64,000 nucleotides of DNA. Origin: Cordilura impudica. Lineage: Eukaryota > Arthropoda > Insecta > Diptera > Scathophagidae. This document shows, piece by piece, positions 1-12,247 of the stretch; the stretch's first letter is position 1, and the number at the start of each line of letters is the position of its first letter. Position numbers and translations under genes: made by a program. The notes under the pieces were generated by a model. It was not told where the DNA came from. It searched no databases and saw nothing but the letters and a program-made list of their open reading frames with translations. The stretch spans positions 71,934,525 through 71,998,524 of the forward strand of contig OY821519.1 of assembly GCA_963682025.1 (NCBI GenBank), written 5' to 3'.

Positions 1-338
1 TTATCGAATCGCGCAACTTATAGACAATATTTTATCGCAATATTATGTTTAGCGATGTCGCTCATTTTTAGTTTAATGGGTATGTTAATGAAAAAAATTG
101 CTGTATATGGAGTGACACCAACACACAGCAGATCCTGCAGACTATATACATGTAAATATTTGGACGATTTACACGTTGCTGGCATAATCGGGCCCTATTT
201 CCCCAAAAATACAGAAATCACAATTTGGCGATAAGCTGATTTCGAGAAATGGACCTGTCAGTTGGCTTCCAAGTTCATGCGATTTGACACATATCGATTA
301 TCCCTTGTAGGGCCAAGTGAAGTCATTGGTCTATGGCG

Positions 339-1088
339 AACAAGTGAGAAAATTATAGTCGGTCTAGACCGACTATATGATATCCTATACCATGGTTTAG
401 AGACCCTATCTCTTCGGTCCAACAAATTGGATATAGAAAATAAGCGTAAACAAATTCGAATGGCATTGTTATTAGTGTTTTTGGCTGCAGATATGAGGAT
501 ATGGGGGCTAGGTCGAAAAATGGACCGATAGCGACCATATTTGTTGAAGTCACTTATATTTTGAAAAAAAATATACAAACCAAATGTGAGAAAAATCTGT
601 GCACTATTTTTGTTTTTTGATAGATTTCAGTGAAGATAGGGAAGCAGCTCTATATGGGGCTTATGACTAAGAATTGTCCTTTAGGGATAATTTTTGGACT
701 ACTGATTAATGGATATAATAAGTGCATATAAATCCAATTTGACTGAGAGCTATATGATAATTTGCATCTTATGGCAATTTATGTTGATTTTATAGCGGTC
801 ATTTGTATGGGGACTAGGCCTGAACATGGACCGAATTTCACCATTTTCCATAGCGTTCATTGGATGGCTGGTAGAAGCTTATATGTCAATTTTTATCAAA
901 AGATATTCATGGACACACAGACGGACAGACGGATAGACGGACGGACGGACGGACATCGCTGAATCGACTCAGAAGGTGATTCTGAGTAGAGCGGTATAAT
1001 AAAAGATGGTCCTGGATCTAATATTTTTGGTTTACAAACAGCAGCACAAAGTCATTATACCCAAACCACATAGTGGTATGGGGTATAA
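339..1088 (-). mobile_element. DINE-1-like repeat, copy 1
   Basis: One of four copies in this window (others at 22205, 46800 and 63367). Read on the minus strand, the element starts TTATACCCCATACCAC and ends near CTTGTT. It carries an ACCAC-ATA-GTGGT hairpin next to the TATACCC end, a GTCC/GTCT microsatellite in the middle, and a perfect palindrome (TATAGTCGGTCT plus its complement) next to the other end. This architecture (terminal palindrome, GTCY microsatellite, hairpin, no clear target duplication) matches the DINE-1/Helentron-related repeats of Drosophila. There is no coding capacity. The copy interrupts a mariner relic. Confidence 0.6.
912..956. repeat. (GGAC)n microsatellite inside DINE-like copy 1
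   Basis: About ten imperfect GGAC/AGAC tetranucleotides. This is shorter than the array in copy 2 (22337-22394), so array length varies between family members. Confidence 0.8.
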
Positions 1089-1275
1089 AAACTAGCAATA
1101 ATTGACGCTATGGAAACCAACATTGTTCATGTTCATATTATACGGCCAGAAATGCTCGTAAAATTGGCTCAAAATTGGCCGCTAAGAACAGCCGTAGTGG
1201 CCATATGCCCGAAATTACTTCCAAATGCTTATGCCATGTATAATTATTTCGAACAAATAAATTGTTTTGATTAAA

Positions 1276-1744
1276 ATTTAATTTTTTTGTGTTATTTTTT
1301 TCAATTTCGAGTTCTATCGGGCTAAAAAAGCTTTACATTATTCTTAACGTTTCGGCAACAGAAATTTCTTTCCCTAAACAAAAGATAATAGAATTTCTTT
1401 ATTCAGCAAAATCAGATATTTTTAAAATTTCCAAATTCGGTTTTAGTTGGTTACAAAAATGAGCATCACTATTGAAACAATGAAAATATCATAAAGAGTA
1501 CTACTTACCTGAAAAAAAAAATATAGCATTTTTTATGATTTTCGATAAACCTACGAAGTTTAAATTGAAAAGTCTCTTTTTTTATTTGGGCACAATATTA
1601 AGGGAAGTTAAGATTATGATCAAATAATTTTTTGCCTTAATCCCCATATGAAAAGCAAACAACAAATTCATAACAATATCCAACAAACTTCTATTATTTA
1701 TGACCTCAATACGATCCAAATTCAGGAATAACTTTAACCTTTTT
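1276..1744. other. AT-rich spacer, nothing recognised
   Basis: Homopolymer-rich AT sequence between the mariner relic and the first LINE fragment. No ORF, repeat or RNA gene is supported. Confidence 0.6.
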
Positions 1745-2435
1745 ACTAGTTGTATTATAAATTTTATTATTATTTTATTATTAGCAACAATACTTTGTTG
1801 GATCTCTATTTTGTAAGCAATATTTCTAACGTATTACTTTATGACCAAATTTCAGCATCATGTTTTTCCATAAATGATTTGATTTTGTCTGTCTACGATT
1901 TTCATATTCAGGGAGAAACGAATTGCATGTACTTATACATAGACTTTAAAAACTTAAATTATAGTTTACTATATGAATACATTGGATACATTAATTGGGA
2001 TAATCTTTAATATATGCCCTCCGTAAATGATCAACTTTATTTTCTTGAAACTAACATAATAAGTTTATATGATGCTACAGTTCCTTTATTAACTCAAGGT
2101 GGAAGCGATTTAAAACTACTACGCTCAAAATTGATTACCATACTGCCAGGAAAAAAGTTAACGACAGCATTAGAAAAGCTAAATCGGTCTATTATTCAAG
2201 GTGTTTTGAGTCCGCTAAGGACTCACGACAGACCTGGAAACACGTTCGTGATATTGATATAGAGAAAGGCATTAAAAGTGTTGATAGCAGTATTGATGTT
2301 AATGAGTTAAAATAAATCTTCAGTAATATACCAGTAGTACACAACAGCAACTCCTCATTTTACAATTTTAACAAGACTCCATTAATTGTTTTGAATTTTC
2401 GTGTGCAACTCATGATGACCTAAGTAGGTGTTAAT
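1745..2435 (+). pseudogene. CR1-type LINE fragment A (endonuclease end to RT start)
   Basis: The reading LDLYFVSNISNVLLYDQ corresponds to LIDLFFVSNGSNILLYDQ in fragment B (about 3030-3080) and marks the C-terminal end of the apurinic-like endonuclease domain. It is followed by the endonuclease-RT linker (MPSVNDQLYFLETN at 2014) and a decayed stretch up to a CATHDDLSRC-like segment near 2430 that precedes the RT. Both ends are truncated and stops are frequent (for example at 2008 and 2260). It lies head-to-tail with fragment B of the same family. Confidence 0.7.
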
Positions 2436-5400
2436 AGATTACATTCCAAAGACGGTACTGCTTCCATCGTTAAAATTCTTGGAAAACACAGTAATGAACT
2501 TAAAATCTGCCATATAAATGCTCAAAGTCTTTTTAGTAAAATTGATGTATTCAGACATATCTTTGAAAACTCGGATATAAATATCATATGTGTATCTGCA
2601 ACATGGTTTTGCGATTCGATAACAGATGCTGTGGTCTCTATGAAAGGCTATAAATTATATAGAACTGACAGAGAAGATGGATATGGCGGCGTGGCGATCT
2701 ATGTCAAACGTGGACTGGCTTGTAAAGTTAGGAACAGAAGTGGTGAAAACTCCAACGATGAAGTTGAATAAATTTTTCTTGAAGCATGTAGTGAAGGAAG
2801 AAAGTTATTGATTGGTAGTGTGTATCGGCCCAATAATAGAATTGATCTTAATAACTTTTACAAAATATTAAAAGATATAACTCCACTTTATAATGACGTA
2901 GTAATTGCAGGAGATTTTAGTTCAAATCTACTAGCTGACACAAGTTTAATCATAAATATGAAATCTTTTGGTCTTAATCTAACGAATATAAATACACCTA
3001 CTCATTTCTCATCAACCACTAGCAAACTAATTGATTTGTTTTTTGTGTCCAATGGATCAAACATTCTACTATATGATCAATTATCAGCATCGTGTTTTTC
3101 CAGACACGATCTTATTTTCTTGGCATACAACTTTCCACTCCAAATTTCTACTAACGAAATTCAATTTCGTAATTTCAAACGCGCTAACCAACATATTTAA
3201 GGGGAAGAATATAACAAAATAGACTGGAGCTGTATATATAATATGTTATCGGTTCATGATCAATTAGCGTTTTTGGAATACAAAGTTTCAGATCTATACA
3301 ACATAATTGTGCCAATACAAACAAAGAAAATAAGCAGCATACTCTCGCTGGAAACGCTACAAAACAGTTGACTTAAATAACAGCTATCGAGCAGCCAGAA
3401 AGACCGTAACTAAAGCCATTAGACAAGCTAAGTCAACATATTACGCCGATAAGTTTGCGAATTCAGTTTACACACGTAAAACTTGGAGAACAATAGAGAA
3501 ATTGGAATAGTGAAACAAAAAACCAATGAAGAAACCTCAATTTCAGATCCAAATGCCATTAATGAAAATTTTATTAATATACCGATGCAACAGGCGAATC
3601 GCTCTTACTACAGTAACTTTCAGGATGAACTCCTACCAGAAAATCAATTCAGTTTCGATTGTGTTAGTCAGTATGATGTACTCATGAGCTGCTCATCCAT
3701 CAAATCTAATGCAACATGTGTTGATGGTATTCATCCCACTTTTTTAAAAAAGCTCCTTCCATATATCTTACCGGTGATAACCCACATATTCAATAAAATA
3801 ATCATGACGAGCACCTACCCCTACAGATGGAAACAGGCAAAAGTTCTTCCAATACCAAAATCGTCCTCCGAGTATCGACCAATTGCCATATTACCGTACC
3901 TGTCAAAGGCTTTTGAAAAACTGTTACATAAGCAAATAACTAATTATCTCAATGATAATAATCTTCTTACTTGTAAATAATCCGGTTTTCGTGCCAAGCA
4001 TAGTTGTATTACAGCTCTTACTGATGTAACTGAAGATCTTAGAAAAGATCTAGATGATAGCTGTATGGCAATGTTGGTCTTATTAGACCACTCAAAGGCT
4101 TTTGACACAGTTGATCACACTATTCTGATTCAAAAACTAGAAAAGATCATGCACTTTTCCCCAATGTCTTCCAAATTGATTATTCATATCTTCATGGTCG
4201 AGTACAGTATGTAGAAATAAACTCATCAATAACTTCAAATTTCCTTCCCATCTCTAGGGGTGTACCGCAAGGTTCCATTCTTGGACCTCTTCTCTATTCC
4301 ATATATGCAACTGATTTGCCAGACCAGCTGATGCACAGCAACATTAGAATGTATGCTGAAGATGTTCTATTGTACATAAGCAGTAAAAAGGAGCAATTTG
4401 AAGAATGTACGCGAAAATTAAATGATGATTTAGAACGTGTTTCTTTTTGGGCATCTGTAAATGGCCCAAGTCTAAATCAAAAAAAAAAAAAAAACAAAAT
4501 GTATTTTACTACGTAAGCGAACGCAGAAAGTTGTCAAAATACCCAACATTTATATAGAAATAGTCAATGAAGCCAAAAATCTAGCAGTAATTTTTAATAA
4601 TACATTAACCCGGTCGGATCATGTTACAAATGCGTGTGGAAAAACCTTCGCGATGCTACGAACTCTATGGCCAACTCAACATTGCACCCCTTTTAAAATG
4701 TTTAATGTACGCCTGTGAAATTTTTTCAAGTTGTGATGCAAATAGCAAATCGAGACTAAACATAGTATATAATAATATTACAAGATACGTTTTTGGCCTT
4801 AAGTAACTATGAACATATTACCCCCTATGCAAAGAAAATTTTTGGTATCCAGTTTGATGACCTGATGAAGACTAGAACTCTAATTGTTTTACACAAAATT
4901 ATAACCACTCGTGAGCCTAATCATCTGTATAATCGAATCACTTTCAGCCGACACAGGAGAAATAATACCATAATTCAAATAAGACATCATACGCTAATAT
5001 CAAATTGGCAATTTTACATTAACGCAATTCGTCTTTGGAATAATATATTATCCCACCAATTATTAGGGCAAACAGCAACGCATTACACTTTAAGAAAATA
5101 ATTTTTGAGTATTATTCTTAATATTTGTACTTCAAAATTAAATCACACATTAATAAATTTTTTATATTTTGTTTTTATTAATTGTTATTTAATAACTTTC
5201 CAATGTTTAATAACTGTTACATTGTATGACTCTATCTATCATGATATTTATAACATATGTTTAAAATTATCTTATAACATTATTTTAATTTTATTTTTCT
5301 CTCTGTTTTTATTTTTATACTTCAAAATAACGTTCATTTAACAATGTCTGTACTTCTACTACTTTAAGACTCATGTTTTAAATAAATGTTTGTCTTAGTG
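2436..5400 (+). mobile_element. CR1-type LINE copy B, 5'-truncated
   Basis: A non-LTR retrotransposon copy holding most of ORF2 and a 3' UTR. Endonuclease motifs run from 2491 (ICHINAQSLFSKID, then ICVSATWF, GGVAIYVKR, GSVYRPNN, IAGDFSSN). RT motifs run from about 3700 to 5100. ORF1 is absent. The 3' end lies near 5390, where an AAATAAATG-like sequence precedes copy C. The RT motif style (LLDHSKAFDTVDH, GVPQGSILGPL) suggests the CR1/Daphne side of the Jockey superfamily; the exact clade is inference. Confidence 0.75.
2484..5101 (+). pseudogene. LINE ORF2 (endonuclease-reverse transcriptase), broken, copy B
   Basis: ORF2 normally nicks the target and reverse-transcribes the element RNA at the break. 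Here the endonuclease reads from 2491 to 3200 with a stop at 2769-2771 and loss of frame after 3200. RT reads from 3630 (SFDCVSQYDVL) through PIPKSSSEYRPIAILPYLSK and, after a TAA at 3978-3980, through LLDHSKAFDTVDH and GVPQGSILGPLL to 4516. The catalytic YADD box reads YAED (near 4350). A run of A at 4480-4494 has probably slipped and destroyed the frame. The conserved C-terminal thumb-like part continues to 5101. The copy cannot make an active enzyme. Confidence 0.8.
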
Positions 5401-6985
5401 CTGTTGGTGCTAAATCTAATGCAATCGGACATGATATTATTCATCCAGTATTTGTGAGGATTTTGCTGCCCTTTCTCTTGCCTTATTTAACACATTTCTG
5501 TAAGTCAATTATAACCACAAGCACTTTCCCTTACAAATGGAGACATGCCAAAATAATTCCTGCTCCTAAATCTACTAACGAATACCGCCCCATAGTAATT
5601 CTGTGTTACTTTTCAAAAGTACTCGAAAACCTGCTTCACAAACAAATGACCACCTACAAAAATGAGTTTGGTTTGTTGTCGAATATACAATTAGATTTTT
5701 GATCTAATCATAGTTGTATTACTGCTTTGACTAACCTACTTAACCATTTAAAGGCCTTCGATACTGCCGACAACTTAATGCTATGTAATAAGCTGAAACA
5801 TCTGTTTAATTTCACTTCATCATCTGCTTTGATCCTACCTTTCTGATCGTACCCAATCTGTTTACGTAACAAATAAAATCTCAACAATGTTGAATATTAA
5901 TAGAGGAGTGCCCCAGGGATTCATCCTAGGACCTTTGCTTTTCTCTCGCTATGCTAATAATCTGCCTTCACAACTTCTCCATTGCAAAATTCATATGTAC
6001 GCCGATGACGTGCAGTTATATTTAATCAGCACCGACTGCTTCAATTAATCACAATATAAGGAAACTCGAAGAGGACTTCAATAATATCCATCGTTGGGCT
6101 ACGGCCAACCAGCTCTTTTTAAACCCATTAAAATCTAAATGTTTGATGAGAAGTAAACGATCTAAACAACCAACCATGGTTCCTGATATTGCAATTAACG
6201 GTCAAAAGATTCGTATTGTTTTATCTGGCAAAAATCTAGGTATCTTTAACAGCTCTCTATCGTGATCAAATCATATAAATAATGTAGTTGGGCAAACTTA
6301 CGTTAAACTGAAATCTCGTTGGCCAACACAATATTTCGCACCTTTGAAAGTAAGAATTCTACTAGCCAAAACGTATATTATTCCTGGTCTTTTGTACGGC
6401 TGTGAAATTTTGTGAAATGTTGCATATAATAATACTATTCGTTACGTTTTTGGTTTAAGAAGATATTCTCTTATAAGTCCTTTCTCTGTAAGACGTTTGG
6501 TGTCTTTTGATAATCCTTTAAAAATTAGATTTCTAATTTTTATGCACAAAATTGCTTACACAAAAAAACCTAGCTATCTATTCGAAAAATTGCAATTTGC
6601 CACATGTGATAGGGGAAGAAAGCTCATAATTCCTATTCATAGGACACTTGTCTCAGAACAGCAATTATTTGTGAACGGAGTTCGTCTTTGGAATGCACTT
6701 CCACAAACTTATCAACTAAACAAGCAACGCAAGACTTTTTAAAAAACTAATTTTTGATTATTTTACATAGTAAAATCTTTGAAATTTTTATATTTTGTTA
6801 TTTTTATTTTTTTTTTTTATTTTATTTTATAAATAATTAATATATGTTATTAATTTCTTTTATATCAGCATATTGTACTCTTATGATAAATAGATCCTGT
6901 ACTGTAATTATAAGAATAATTTTCTTGTTGTACAGGAAAGCACAATAAATAATTAAATAAATAAATAAATAAAAAAAAAAAAATA
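5401..6985 (+). mobile_element. CR1-type LINE copy C, 5'-truncated, with (TAAA)n tail
   Basis: A third fragment of the same LINE family in the same orientation. It starts inside the RT domain (SNAIGHDIIHPVF-like reading near 5415, equivalent to copy B at about 3710) and runs to a 3' UTR ending in AAATAAATAAATAAAT plus poly-A at about 6950-6985. Starting within the coding region and ending at a simple-repeat tail is the usual signature of incomplete target-primed reverse transcription. Confidence 0.75.
5405..6742 (+). pseudogene. LINE reverse transcriptase fragment, copy C
   Basis: Readable RT blocks include APKSTNEYRPIVILCYFSK (ORF 5454-5702), a shortened LNHLKAFDTAD box, RGVPQGFILGPL near 5905, and an intact YADD box near 6000 (YADDVQLYL). 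The thumb/C-terminal region follows, ending LWNALPQTYQLNKQ at 6742. Several frameshifts and stops are present. About 20 residues between SNHSCITALT and LKAFDT look deleted compared with copy B. Confidence 0.75.
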
Positions 6986-7829
6986 ATTCATCTATTGTAA
7001 CACCCCGTATATAGTCATCCTTATGACATTTGCTGTGTGTGTTGGTTTGTTTGTTTGCTTGTTTGTATGAATCAAATAAAGGGAATAGCGAACATATAAA
7101 AATACTTTAGATATTTCAGATTTTGGCTGCTTCTTTTTCCATTTTGGTTCTGCTTTTATAGTACAATTGTTAGTTGTTCAATATACGAGTATTTATCAAA
7201 TACCAACATAGAGTTTGTCGTTGTGTGCTGCTTTTTTTTTATATTGTATTTATTAAAATTTACTTGCTGGTTCCACATGAATTATTTTTACACCAAATTT
7301 CAATATTACTTACGTTATTTGTTGGTAATTTTTTTTTTTTTAAATTTACACTTTACGTGCTTTCAAGTTACATTTATAGATTGCTTTACTTTATGGTTTG
7401 TAAGGTTGATGATGTGAATTTCAAAAAATGTTTTTAAATTAAACATTAAGCTGGCCAACATTTAGTTGTTAATGATATTTCGGAAAAAATCTGGTTTTCC
7501 ATTTTCTGCTCTTATTTTATTTTGTTGGACCTAGACCAAAATCTCTTATTATGCTGATCGCCTGTGAATGAGTTTCTATGTCGATTTATCTGGAAGACAT
7601 ACAATTGCCACAGAATACACCCAAAATGCGTACTGTTATTCTGTGAAAAAAATAAGAAAAAATAAACTTAGCTGAAATGTTTTTTTTTCTAATAAATTAT
7701 TAAGCCAGTTATTCGTTTTTTTCAAATTTATTTAGGTTTTATTGCCTTTGATATATTTTCTGCAAGAAAACAAAATTTTCATTAAATATTGCGTAAGTTA
7801 GTAAATTATATGATTATCTGTGTTCTACA
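6986..7829. other. AT-rich spacer, nothing recognised
   Basis: Contains a short TTTG-rich tract near 7045-7065 and many T-runs. Short ORFs here (for example 7174-7437) are low-complexity, phenylalanine- and leucine-rich readings of AT-rich DNA, with no recognisable domain. Confidence 0.6.
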
Positions 7830-8760
7830 GTACATCTGTGAGAAGACTTGGTATCGACTTTAAAGTATCCTCTTTACTTATTTCACTCCACTCAACTAAA
7901 ATGACACTTTTTATTAATTCCTTTGAGGCTATTTTAAGCTGAAGGATTCTGGGCTCTATTCACATGAATGCTATATATGATTAAGTTTGGGTGATTGGGG
8001 TGGCGATTTCAATTGATTATTAGTATGTATGTTTTGGATTATTATGCTACTGGAACCAAAAATTTTCTCCAAGGCCCAGTTTTGGTGCGATTTATTTTAA
8101 ATTTAGTATTCAAATGTTTATGTATCCAATTTCATTCATCAATTTCAATTCAATTTTATTCTTTATCAAACGTATTGCCTGCTACATAACCTTAAGCCAT
8201 AATGCCACCTCCAACGCGTTTTACCATTGGCAACGATTCTCTTTACTAAATCCAGTTCCACACTTTCGCTTAACTAAATTTTTCCTTTACTGCCAAAAAT
8301 ATCATCCGAAATAAAAAACGTGCCCTAAGTCCTGGAACCTCGATTACATACTCATTTGCAAAGCGCATACGCTTCCATCTATTGACATCGGAAATGAATG
8401 ATTTTCTACGTAGCGCACGAAGAAAATCGGTATCTTCATGGATGTTCTTGCCAACAGACAGATTTAAGATCAAATTTGGAAAGCAGTAAATCTGGGATTC
8501 TGTTTTACTGACACCAAAATAGTTCGCTTTTCGTGCTCAATTAGTTTTGAAGGGCGATCAGAATAAGCTTTTGATAAAACGGAATTGATGGATTTGTAGT
8601 TTTGAATGACGTACTGCACTGAGGAGTGGCTTCTGCCTATCACAGTACAACACATGATTGTGGGACTCAATTCTGACAATTGCACCTGAAAGCAGCCTCA
8701 AAAGTAAGAACTTGTGCATCATTCGTTTTGTCAAGTTGGCTGCCATTTAATTTAATGTCC
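7830..8760 (-). pseudogene. Tc1-family transposase relic
   Basis: Read on the minus strand from 8746 downward, the relic follows the order of a Tc1 transposase. A helix-turn-helix region reads GRSHSSVQYVIQNY, followed by RPSKLIEHEKRTILVSVKQN, then RRKSFISDVNRWKRMRFANE. Further on come a VKRVGGGIMA segment (GGGSIMVWG in intact members), a PNHPNL segment where SPDLNPIE would be, and a C-terminal LVEWSEISKEDTLKSIPSLL segment near 7860-7910. Frame changes and stops occur throughout. DD34E catalytic positions are not readable with certainty. The order of blocks supports the call better than any single block. Confidence 0.65.
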
Positions 8761-8917
8761 ATAGGAATGTTTTTGCTCAAGGTGGATTGTTATCACTTTT
8801 TGTATATTTTAACACGGTTAAAAGTCGGTAACCCTACAGAATATCTCTTTTGTGTCTGAAACAAAGTTGTAGATATTGAATAGGAGAAAAAAAGGGGAAC
8901 AAAGCTACCCGAGCAAA

Positions 8918-9380
8918 AGGCATCCAGTGCCTTAAAAATCGCAAAAGTGCCCAAAAATGCGGAGGATGTTGGTGGAGTTCTAAAATTATGCAGTTTGAAG
9001 ATGAAAGAACCGCAGTTGAAGATGAGACTGAAATTGGTGGACACACTGAAAATGCAGACTCAGGCTATGAATATGAACAACCTACGAAGAAACCAAGATG
9101 GAGAGGATGGATATCGACAATAATTGAAAATGTTCTAAATTTTGTTTCCATGCATAGATAGCAAATAAAAATCTTATATTTTCTGTATAAAAATAGCCGT
9201 AATATGAATCGGAATTTTTATTTTCATGCAAAATAAAGTTTATAAAGAAAAAACAGCATACGTGTGGATTTGTAATCCAGTTATTTATCAAAAAAAGGTG
9301 AAAATGAGGGGGGGAGGAAATTGGGCAAATATGGACATTTTTGTGATTTTTAAGGCACTGGATGCATCCTTGACAAATTC
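8918..9380. repeat. Imperfect inverted repeat pair
   Basis: The sequence GCATCCAGTGCCTTAAAAAT near 8919 recurs in reverse complement near 9340-9375, with similar flanks (CGCAAAAGTGCCC against CACAAAAATGTCC). The arms are about 45 bp with a spacer of about 370 bp. The small ORFs overlapping the arms are readings of the repeat. It may be the remains of a non-autonomous DNA element; no target duplication was seen. Confidence 0.4.
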
Positions 9381-9419
9381 TCATGTTATCGGTGAAGTCT
9401 GTATACCAAAATTGATTAA

Positions 9420-10530
9420 TATATTAAGAAGATGCAAAGGTACCATTTACATTTTTTGGCCGTTTTTACCCTCCTTAACATCCGAATTCGAAAAGTTTTC
9501 CTCGAATCTGATATTTCTATCTCTAGTGGAATACACATACTATATTACATATTCCTAGATTCGTTTATTTAGAAGATAGAAAATGTAAAATTTTTCCTCT
9601 TTTTAGCCGCTTTTCCTTGACTTATGATAGATTATATAGATTAATATATTAAGAAGAGCAAAAAGGTACCACTTTTACCCTTTTTTGCTATTTTTATCCC
9701 CTTAACATCCGAACTTCCAAAAGTTTTCCTCTTATCTGATGGTTCTATCTCTACTATATTTTATATTCCTAGATTTGTTTGTTTAAAAGATACCAAATGT
9801 ACACTTCTTCCTCTGTTTGGCCGATTTTCCTCCCCTATATATTAGAATTGTCAATAAAATCATTGTTGGCTGATGCCCGCTTATTCGGTGGAGTCTGTAT
9901 TTCGAAATTCATATATATGCATATACATATGTATTTATAATATTAATAGGCTATTCGATTTTTTGTTACCGATGTAAGTTTCACAGTTTTACCCCGATTT
10001 TGACAAAAAATTTATCATTTGAAAGATATTTCTTTTTAGCTGTTACCCAGATTTACAGATTTTCATCGTCTGGAATATTTTTTTGGAGTTATGACCGTTT
10101 AAAGTTGCTAATAACACATACATAAAATTATACAATGCTATATGTGTGTTTAATAAATTTGTTAATGTGTATGTGTTAATGTTTTGGGTTTGTATTCTTC
10201 ATTTAAAATGCGTTGAATTGTGAAGCATACCTTTAATATGTTAAGATGCAGAAATTTACCAGTTTTACCCTTTTTGGCCGTATTTCCCCTTAAATGGCCG
10301 AATTTCAAAAAAATTTATCCTGAGCCAATATTTGTTTCCTGGGTGGAGTCTACGCACCAAATTTCATATTCCTAGATCCATTTCTTATCATTTTCCCCTT
10401 TTTTGTCTGCTTTTACCCCTAAGTGTAGAAATTTCCAAAAACCCATTCCTAGTGGATCTTTACGCCGAGAGGGGAACCTACACTCCAAATTCCAAGGTTC
10501 TGGGTCGAAGGTTCTGGGCTGCGCGATGAT
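9420..10530. repeat. Degenerate repeated block (units of roughly 230 bp)
   Basis: A motif set recurs at about 9430, 9650 and 10240, with a partial copy near 10380. It consists of an A-rich start, GGTACCA, TTTTGGCCGTTTTTACCC, CCTTAACATCCGAA, AAAAGTTTTCCT, and TTCCTAGAT followed by TTTGT. The last copy ends in GGTTCTGGGTCGAAGGTTCTGGG and a TGATGATCAATCACGCAACT end near 10550. It is non-coding. It looks like diverged tandem or sub-terminal repeats of an unidentified element. Confidence 0.45.
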
Positions 10531-10567
10531 GATCAATCACGCAACTCTTTTATATATGTATGTATAT

Positions 10568-11998
10568 TAGAGCGACTCACAAAAAAAGTGAAAAAAGTGC
10601 CCCCCTAGAAGTCTACCTTGGTTTGTTCTATAACGATTCCCAAAATATTTCTGATCTGGCGTTAACCCATTCCGAGCTGGACAGTTTTTAAAAAAGGTAT
10701 ATATTTTAGTTTTTTGAAAGACGCGTCCAAGAGTATATTGGACATGTCTAAGGATGTCCTAACTGTTGTGATATTCAATAAGATATGTAATTTTTATGGG
10801 TTTTGTATTAAAACGAGTCAATTAGAAAATCAAAAGAACATAATTTTAAACATTACTCGATTGAAAATAACATTAATTTATTTATTTTTCCTTAATAAAT
10901 ATATACTAGTTCGCGTTTTAACTAAAATTTAATGGCGTGGAAAGAATGTGGTTAAACATAGGCAATATTGGTATCAAAAATTTTTTTTCTCAAGTACATT
11001 TCAGTTCTGTGAAAAAAAAAATATGGAATTTTACTAATTTAATACATTTTTCACGCTGCTCCTGAGTAAATTTGAACAAGATTGTCGAGTTTATTAAATT
11101 TAGATGTTAATTTAGTTTCAAAATGATACCACGATAATTTCAGACCAAAAGCAAAAAAAAAAAAAAATAACATGACGCGTTTTCTTTAATGCCATGACTT
11201 TTTCGTGTTTAAAAAAAAATAAATTATTCCAACTACATACATATATTCCTATTGTATTTTAATTGATATTCTATATTCCTCCAAATTATAGGTTTGCTTA
11301 AAACTGGAATTTGAGCCTTATTCCATATTTCCAAAATATCATTTATTGTTATTTTACAATAATTCGATAGGCCAATCTTTTTATTTTGTGCTCTCATAAA
11401 AAACAAATGCCCTATTACTGCGCACTGCGTTGGCAGTTTAGTTATATCTAACTTTTGAGCAGAAAAAATTTTTTGAAGCCATTTTTCAAATGAAATTTGT
11501 TTTTAAAATAATTAATTTACGTTATTTTAACTTTTGTCAAACTCAAATGCTCCAAAATAAGTGCATGGTGCATTAATCAATTTTTGAAACTTTGGATGAC
11601 ATAATGTTTATACAAGTAGAAATTTTTTTTTTAATTTATGTTATTTTCAATGTTGATTTGATTTTCTAATTAACTCATTTTAATACAAAACCCTTCAAAA
11701 ATTACATATTTTTTTTGAATATCACAACAGTAAGGACATGATTGGACATGTTCTATATACCGTTGAACGCGTCTTGAAAAAGCTATCATACCGTAGCCAT
11801 ATTGGGTATGTTGACCTAGAAAAAATTGAAATATTTTCAAAAAACTAAAATATAGACCTTTTTTAGAAACGGTCCAACTCGGAATGAGTTAACGCTAGAC
11901 CAGAAATATTTTGGGAGTCGTTATATAACAAACCAAGGTATATTTCTAGGGGGGCAGTTTTTTCACTTTTTTCTCTCTATACAGAGTGAGTCGCTCTA
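10568..11998. mobile_element. 1.4-kb non-autonomous element with long inverted arms
   Basis: The left end TAGAGCGACTCAC (10568) and the right end GTGAGTCGCTCTA (ending 11998) begin inverted arms. The arms stay alignable for roughly 330-380 bp, from about 10568-10910 and 11620-11998. Shared blocks include GTGCCCCCCTAGAA, ACCTTGGTTTGTT, ACGCGT near the arm centres and CTGTTGTGATATTCAA. The flanks are AT-rich (ATAT on both sides), so a duplication cannot be fixed. The inner 700 bp is AT-rich without an ORF longer than about 70 codons. This is a long-TIR MITE or fold-back type element; the superfamily is unknown. Confidence 0.6.
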
Positions 11999-12247
11999 AT
12001 ATATATAGATATCAACAGCTTGTTTTTAAAGGGGGTATGAATTTTCTTCCAATCATCCAGTTTAGTTTCTGTAGTTTTAATTTCAGTTTAGTATCTTTAA
12101 TTTTAATGAATTTGAACAGTTAGCATAATGGACTTTATGCTTTTATTGGTTTATATGTAATTGTCTTGTTAGTAAAGTTGACCTGTGTTGATTTAATCTG
12201 GTTTAGTTTCAGGCTACATGTAGCTGTCTACTTCAGGATTGTATCCA

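Larger units (their letters stand above)
1..1275 (+). pseudogene. mariner-family transposase relic, split by a DINE-like repeat
   Basis: Two pieces of one decayed mariner transposase flank the repeat at 339-1088. The left piece (about 170-338) can be read in shifting frames as a segment like AGIIGPYF followed by a segment like ISRNGPVSWLPSSCDLTHID, which resembles the catalytic part of mariner transposases (WPPRSCDLTPLD in intact members). The right piece (about 1089-1245) reads RPEMLVKLAQNW and then, after a frameshift, SGHMPEI, resembling the family's C-terminal end. Frameshifts and stops make it non-functional. The 5' part of the gene lies outside the window or is lost. The family call is by motif recognition only. 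Confidence 0.55.

Noticed and set aside
7174..7437. Hydrophobic ORF as a membrane protein
   Set aside because: Phe/Leu/Tyr-rich reading of a T-rich tract, overlapping a similar ORF in another frame; typical of AT-rich DNA.
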